The notes below the pieces were generated by a model that did no database searches, was not told where the DNA came from, and was given only the letters and a program-made list of their open reading frames with translations. Of a stretch of DNA of 64,000 bases, positions 59,715 to 64,000 are shown piece by piece (position 1 is the first letter of the stretch; each line of letters opens with the position of its first letter). The translations under genes were made by a program, and so were the position numbers. The DNA is from Erwinia_E haradaeae_G (GTDB taxonomy: Bacteria; Pseudomonadota; Gammaproteobacteria; Enterobacterales; Enterobacteriaceae). The DNA lies in NCBI RefSeq assembly GCF_900698955.1, contig NZ_LR217720.1, positions 868,001-932,000 of the forward strand, given 5' to 3'.

Positions 59715-61459
59715 TGTGAAAATTGCATTTTATACAGTTGCGCATAGCTACCGTTCGCAGCCAATAACCTTCTATGCGTACCACTTTCTACAATTTTCCC
59801 ATCTTCCACAACAATAATCTTATCAGCATTCTCAATGCTAGATAAACGATGAGAAATAACCAAAGAAGTTCGATTTTTCTGCAGTTCTTCTAATGCTGTC
59901 TGTATAGAACGTTCAGATTCAGTATCTAGGGCTGAAGTTGCCTCATCTAAAATTAGAATAGGGCAATTACGTAACATTGCACGCGCAATGGCAATACGCT
60001 GACGTTGACCTCCAGAAAGTAAGATTCCGTTTTCACCAATAATAGTATCTAGTCCATCATCCATTTTACTAATAAAATCCATAGCTTGAGCAATCATAGC
60101 TACTCTTTCAATATCTGCTCGACTATACTTCTCGTGACAACCATAAGCGATATTATTTGCTACTGTATCATTAAATAAATGTACATTCTGCGACACTAAG
60201 GCAACTTGTTTCCGCAGTGAACTAAGTTTATATTCACGTAAATCATGACCATCCAAAAGAATATTGCCATATTGAATATCATAAAACCGAGTCAGTAAAC
60301 TGACAATTGTTGATTTGCCTGATCCAGATCTCCCTACTAAAGCAACTGTTTTACCAGCTGGGATCCGTAGGCTAATGTTTGTTAAAGCAGGATAATCACG
60401 ACCAGGATAACTAAAAGTTACATTACGAAATTCAATTTCTCCCAGAGAACGCCCTACACTATATTGCCCGCTATCCACCTCTTGGGCTCTATCTAGAATA
60501 GAGAAAATTGTCTGACACGCTGCCATGCCTCGTTGAAACTGCGAATTAACATTCGTTAAAGCTTTTAAAGGCCGCATAAGACCTATCATAGATGAAAAAA
60601 CTACCGTCATAGTTCCAGCAGTCAGAGTTTCCATAACACTTGGAAAGCTAGCGATAAATAAGACAAATGCTAATGCTAATGACGCAATCAATTGAATGAT
60701 AGGATCTGCAATAGATGAAGCGGATACCATTTTCATTCCTTGTTGTCGCATACAATTACTAACACGCTCAAAGCATTCATTCTCCATTCTCTGACCCCCA
60801 AAAATTAAAATCTCTTTATGTCCTTTCAGCATCTGTTCAGCACTGGTAGTGACCTGTCCCATCGTATTTTGCATATTTTTACTAATAGCACGAAAACGTT
60901 TAGACACAGTGCGAATAGATAAAGATACTAAAGGAGCTAACACCATTAAAATTAAAGATAACTGCCAGCTATAATATAACATCAGTATAAAAAGACCAAT
61001 AATAGACGCACCTTCACGCACCATTGTTACTAAGGCCCCTGAGGCAGAGGAGGCCACATACTCCACGTCATAAGCAATACGAGATAAGAGCACCCCAGTC
61101 GACTGTTGATCAAAAAAAGATACAGGCATACCCATCACATGGTTAAACAAGTTCCGACGTATCTGCATCACAACGTTGCCAGACACCCAAGAAATACAAT
61201 AACTAGATGCGTAACTAGTCAAACCACGCAAAAGCATAAGAGCAATAATTACTAGAGGCATCCATAGTAAAACTGAATTACCTGATTGACTAAAACCATC
61301 ATCTAGTAAAGGCTTTAGCAGTGATAACATCAAGGTATCCCCTATTGCATTAAGAATTAGTGCAATAGCAGCTATAATTAATCCTATTTTATACGGTTTA
61401 ATCATAGGCCAAAGTCGATGAAATGTTTTAGAAGTAGAAATATCTGGATCTAAGTACAT
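59711..61459 (-). CDS. msbA: MsbA, lipid A-core flippase
   Basis: Homodimeric ABC exporter that flips core-lipid A across the inner membrane. From ATG at 61459 it has 582 residues, the E. coli length; an ATG at 61492 adds 11 unconserved residues. Six-helix domain (about 1-320), Walker A GRSGSGKST (376-384), signature LSGGQ (481-485), Walker B LILDEA (about 502-507). All motifs intact; with lpxK, kdsB and lptFG it implies complete LPS trafficking. Confidence 0.96.
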   Translation of the reverse strand: MYLDPDISTSKTFHRLWPMIKPYKIGLIIAAIALILNAIGDTLMLSLLKPLLDDGFSQSGNSVLLWMPLVIIALMLLRGLTSYASSYCISWVSGNVVMQIRRNLFNHVMGMPVSFFDQQSTGVLLSRIAYDVEYVASSASGALVTMVREGASIIGLFILMLYYSWQLSLILMVLAPLVSLSIRTVSKRFRAISKNMQNTMGQVTTSAEQMLKGHKEILIFGGQRMENECFERVSNCMRQQGMKMVSASSIADPIIQLIASLALAFVLFIASFPSVMETLTAGTMTVVFSSMIGLMRPLKALTNVNSQFQRGMAACQTIFSILDRAQEVDSGQYSVGRSLGEIEFRNVTFSYPGRDYPALTNISLRIPAGKTVALVGRSGSGKSTIVSLLTRFYDIQYGNILLDGHDLREYKLSSLRKQVALVSQNVHLFNDTVANNIAYGCHEKYSRADIERVAMIAQAMDFISKMDDGLDTIIGENGILLSGGQRQRIAIARAMLRNCPILILDEATSALDTESERSIQTALEELQKNRTSLVISHRLSSIENADKIIVVEDGKIVESGTHRRLLAANGSYAQLYKMQFSQ

Positions 61460-62057
61460 GGTTTTAACCAGTTGTAGTTGAAATGTCACCATTTATTCTA
61501 GCCGGGATCACGCAGCACAAAATGGAGCTGAGGATGCTAGTTGTATATTATAAATTTTGCATCGAAAAGAGTATTGAGGGTGGACCACAAATTATTGGAG
61601 CGTTTTTCGTTCCCTGTGAATAGAATCTTCAAGAGATGAATCTAGAGAGAACTGTATAATTAAAATTATACCTCTATCAATCATCCATAAAATATATAAT
61701 AGATGCTATCTAAAATTTTTCTCAGTAACCGCTGAGATAATACATCAGCGTAGTCTTGTTTTATACAGCATTCATATACACTATAAAATTCATATGCAAC
61801 ATGTATATAAAAATATAGAAACTGCGTATCCTGCTGACAAAACCCCTAGAACATACAATAAAAGCACATCCTATATGTTTTGTTATACAATATGATTGCA
61901 TATGAGGCTCTGTGGTATACATGGAAGTTTATATGATTATCTACTACAATTCATATGACTCTGCAGAAGAAATACAAACTAATACGTTTATATAAACCTA
62001 ACAGAAAAAGTCTATAATAGTAGATATTTTTTTCTTGCGCCATAAGATGAGAAAATC
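61460..62057. other. Divergent spacer between msbA and tsaB
   Basis: About 0.6 kb. One small stem GGAGCG-TTTTT-CGTTCC (61607-61623) upstream of msbA. Promoters must be here but cannot be placed reliably. Confidence 0.6.
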
Positions 62058-62729
62058 ATGCAAATATTAGCGTTGGACACGACTACACAACATTGTTCTG
62101 TAGCATTACTCACTCAGAAGGGAAAATTCTCTTATTGTGAACACTGCGCTCGTGAGCACACTCAATATCTTCTTCCGTTTATACATGATATTTTACAAAA
62201 ATGTAAAGTTTCCTTACATGAAATAGATCTCTTGGCCTTTGCTCGTGGTCCTGGTAGTTTCTCTGGTGTCCGCATATGTCTTGCCACTGCACAAGGACTC
62301 GCTCTAGGCGCAAATATTCCATTAACAGGAATTTCCACACTGAAAATAATGGCAGAAACTGCCTGGAGACATCATGGTGCAAAAAAAGTGCTAGTAGCAA
62401 ATGATGCACATATGGGTGATATATATTGGGCTGAATATCAACGTAAAAATGATGGAAATTGGAGTGGCGAGGACACTGAATCACTACTTAAACCCGCAGA
62501 AATAATAAAACGCATGACTTTTTTGAGAGGAAAGTGGTTTTGTGTAGGTACAGGATGGAAACTTTATCCACAATTGACTCATATTAGTAATATTGATTTA
62601 ATGGTTACAATCATCAAAGCGCCACATGCAGTAGACATGATACCTTTAGTACAAAACAATCTTTCTTTAGAAAGTATATATTTACCCCGCAATGCCAAAC
62701 CTTATTACTTACGTCATAAGGTATGCTAG
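62058..62729 (+). CDS. tsaB: TsaB, tRNA t6A synthesis scaffold
   Basis: ASKHA-fold partner of TsaD and TsaE in making N6-threonylcarbamoyladenosine at A37 of ANN-decoding tRNAs. 223 residues (E. coli 231) with ALDTTTQHCSVAL (5-17), REHTQYLLP and RGPGSFSGVRI. A short C-terminal loss relative to E. coli. Monocistronic. Confidence 0.95.
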   Translation: MQILALDTTTQHCSVALLTQKGKFSYCEHCAREHTQYLLPFIHDILQKCKVSLHEIDLLAFARGPGSFSGVRICLATAQGLALGANIPLTGISTLKIMAETAWRHHGAKKVLVANDAHMGDIYWAEYQRKNDGNWSGEDTESLLKPAEIIKRMTFLRGKWFCVGTGWKLYPQLTHISNIDLMVTIIKAPHAVDMIPLVQNNLSLESIYLPRNAKPYYLRHKVC

Positions 62730-62751
62730 TTTCCCTTCTACTCAGGGAAAC
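62729..62751 (+). terminator. Hairpin directly after tsaB
   Basis: GTTTCCC-TTCTACTCA-GGGAAAC, a perfect 7-bp stem whose 5' arm begins at the last base of the tsaB stop codon. No U-tract follows. Confidence 0.5.
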
Positions 62752-62962
62752 ACATCGTGCATATAGATAAAAATGTATGTATGATACACTTAGGGCGAAA
62801 TAAATCTCTGTAACTATAATTACTTCTTTCTCTATTCCTAATTGGAAATTAAATCTTTAATATAAATTTTCACGCTGCATAAAATTTAAAAATAGGTGTC
62901 CATCCTTTTATAATAAGTGATTCTTGAGATACCCATTCTAATACAAAGATAATATGATATGA

Positions 62963-63038
62963 TGGCAGGGACGGAGAGACTCGAACTCCCAACACCCGGT
63001 TTTGGAGACCGGTGCTCTACCAATTGAACTACGCCCCT
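62963..63038 (-). tRNA. tRNA-Trp(CCA)
   Basis: 76 bases with encoded CCA, differing from E. coli trpT by a single base: position 68 is T, giving a G5-U68 wobble. Anticodon loop TCTCCAAAA region gives anticodon CCA. E. coli trpT follows an rRNA operon; none is here. Confidence 0.98.
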
Positions 63039-63180
63039 AAATACCTAAATCACATCAAGCATAATTATCATACCTACCTTTATCTTAAGTTTGTAAATAT
63101 ATTTCTTAATCCTCATTCTAGTTTTTTAGAAATCAATATTTATCTATATAGACGGCATGATATTAATATAGTTGTTATAT

Positions 63181-63209
63181 TTCTACATCTAGCCCTTCTG
63201 GATGTAGAA
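63181..63209. repeat. 12-bp hairpin between the tRNA genes
   Basis: TTCTACATCTAG (63181-63192) pairs with CTGGATGTAGAA (63198-63209) with one wobble, around a 5-base CCCTT loop. There is no U-tract on either strand. It lies between tRNA-Glu and tRNA-Trp, about 620 bases past the end of the tRNA-Glu terminator on the minus strand. Confidence 0.65.
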
Positions 63210-63831
63210 GATTATTGACCAGTCAACTCTTTAAAAATAATTATAGATAAACACGCTCGTTATGAATATGAATTCATATAGCTCAATGCTGTTTTATAAA
63301 ACATGCGTAATACAAAATTTATTTAAAATATATTTTATGTTGTGTATAAAGTCTATTTAAATGTCTAAGAATCTTATATTCCTATACAGATAGGTTATAT
63401 ATAAATATTATTACTACTGTAATTCTATATTCTATATACTATATTTGTGATTGATGCTAATAAGCATATAGCTTGTTTTAGACTTCTGAGACAATGTCAT
63501 ACTTCGTCTGCCATCCATATGCGACCTTCATCGATCCAACCACGATATACCGTTTATATGAATCACTCCATAATATCTCAAGGATACCTGTCATCTGATA
63601 TACATAACGCATACATTAAGAAAAATATGCCGATACATATGATCTTATTTCGATGAAAGCGTTCATTATTCTCAAACCTACATATATTCATAATACTCAT
63701 ACCATGCTATACAAAAAACAGTACGTATTTATTTATCTATACCTCTCATGATTTTATGTCACGGACATAGCGAATGAAGAACCTTTATCTGTTTTTTAGG
63801 TATGATGCATTGTACAATTTTTAAAATAAAG

Positions 63832-63856
63832 AAAAAACCTATATGTCTAATATAGG
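63832..63856 (-). terminator. Intrinsic terminator of tRNA-Glu
   Basis: On the minus strand CCTATAT-TAGAC-ATATAGG is followed by TTTTTTC: a perfect 7-bp stem, 5-base loop and U6. It starts 34 bases after the tRNA-Glu 3' end. Textbook geometry. Confidence 0.75.
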
Positions 63857-63889
63857 AAATAGGTTTTCATCTTTACAAAATATCCATAA

Positions 63890-63965
63890 TGGTGTCCCCA
63901 AGGGGATTTGAACCCCTGTTACTGCCGTGAAAGGGCAATGTCCTGGACCTCTAGACGATGGGGAC
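63890..63965 (-). tRNA. tRNA-Glu(UUC)
   Basis: 76 bases with encoded CCA. Acceptor GTCCCCA pairs with TGGGGAC; anticodon loop CTTTCAC gives TTC. In E. coli this tRNA is in 16S-23S spacers. Here it stands alone with its own terminator and no rRNA on its 3' side; the DNA on its 5' side runs off the window. Confidence 0.97.
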
Positions 63966-64000
63966 GTATATATTACTTTTCACTACACCACTATATTTCT

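Larger units (their letters stand above)
63039..63889. other. Spacer between tRNA-Trp and tRNA-Glu
   Basis: 851 AT-rich bases holding a 12-bp hairpin (63181-63209) and the tRNA-Glu terminator (63832-63856), both listed. A 69-codon plus frame at 63447-63656 has no recognised family. Confidence 0.6.

Overview
The window looks like the chromosome of a genome-reduced gammaproteobacterial (Enterobacterales-type) symbiont. Nearly every gene that can be read is a full-length orthologue of an Escherichia coli gene, often of identical length and start (CyoB 663, MsbA 582, RF3 529 residues). The DNA is strongly AT-rich. By my sum only about 60% of the window codes for protein, and more than twenty gene-free spacers of 0.3-2.1 kb separate the genes. 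I see no transposase, integrase, prophage, CRISPR array, rRNA gene or recognisable replication origin. The genus is not identified; a Sodalis-allied or similar insect symbiont is an inference from genome style only.

Layout. 1-7.3 kb: mdlA-mdlB (ABC exporter) behind the Lrp-type regulator decR, a divergent EamA-family transporter, and brnQ. 8.9-15.2 kb: the intact cytochrome bo3 operon cyoABCDE followed by yajR. 15.7-21.1 kb: mdh, ycaR-kdsB, a small zinc-finger protein, suhB (with catalytic residues replaced) and queC. 22.2-28.0 kb: degP, then hldD-waaF-waaC plus a family-4 glycosyltransferase. 28.8-33.7 kb: tRNA-Val and tRNA-Lys, purU, ssrA (tmRNA)-smpB, and divergent ratA-rnfH. 35.4-45.3 kb: prfC, alaS, csrA, lptF-lptG. 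47.3-64 kb: holB, rpmB-rpmG, trpS, metG, folA, tRNA-Ala, msbA-lpxK, tsaB, tRNA-Trp and tRNA-Glu.

How the parts fit. The retained functions are translation and ribosome rescue (alaS, trpS, metG, prfC, tmRNA/SmpB, L28/L33, TsaB, QueC, tRNAs), aerobic respiration (cyo, mdh), and outer-membrane LPS. The LPS genes cover Kdo activation (kdsB), lipid A kinase (lpxK), flipping (msbA), export (lptF/G), heptose supply (hldD) and heptosyltransferases I and II. The cell therefore probably still builds a Gram-negative envelope with at least an inner LPS core. Against E. coli the gene order is shuffled into short conserved islands (decR-mdlA-mdlB, cyo-yajR, smpB-ssrA with ratA-rnfH, alaS-csrA, rpmBG, lptFG).

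Points worth a second look: a SuhB that has lost metal ligands Glu67 and Asp84; rnfH apparently starting at CTG behind a perfect Shine-Dalgarno; a tRNA-Lys whose encoded CCA has become TCA; a longer tmRNA tag; a set of perfect hairpins without U-tracts 3' of many genes; and an orphan bidirectional terminator in a 2-kb spacer with no gene to end. I found no clearly new multi-gene system.
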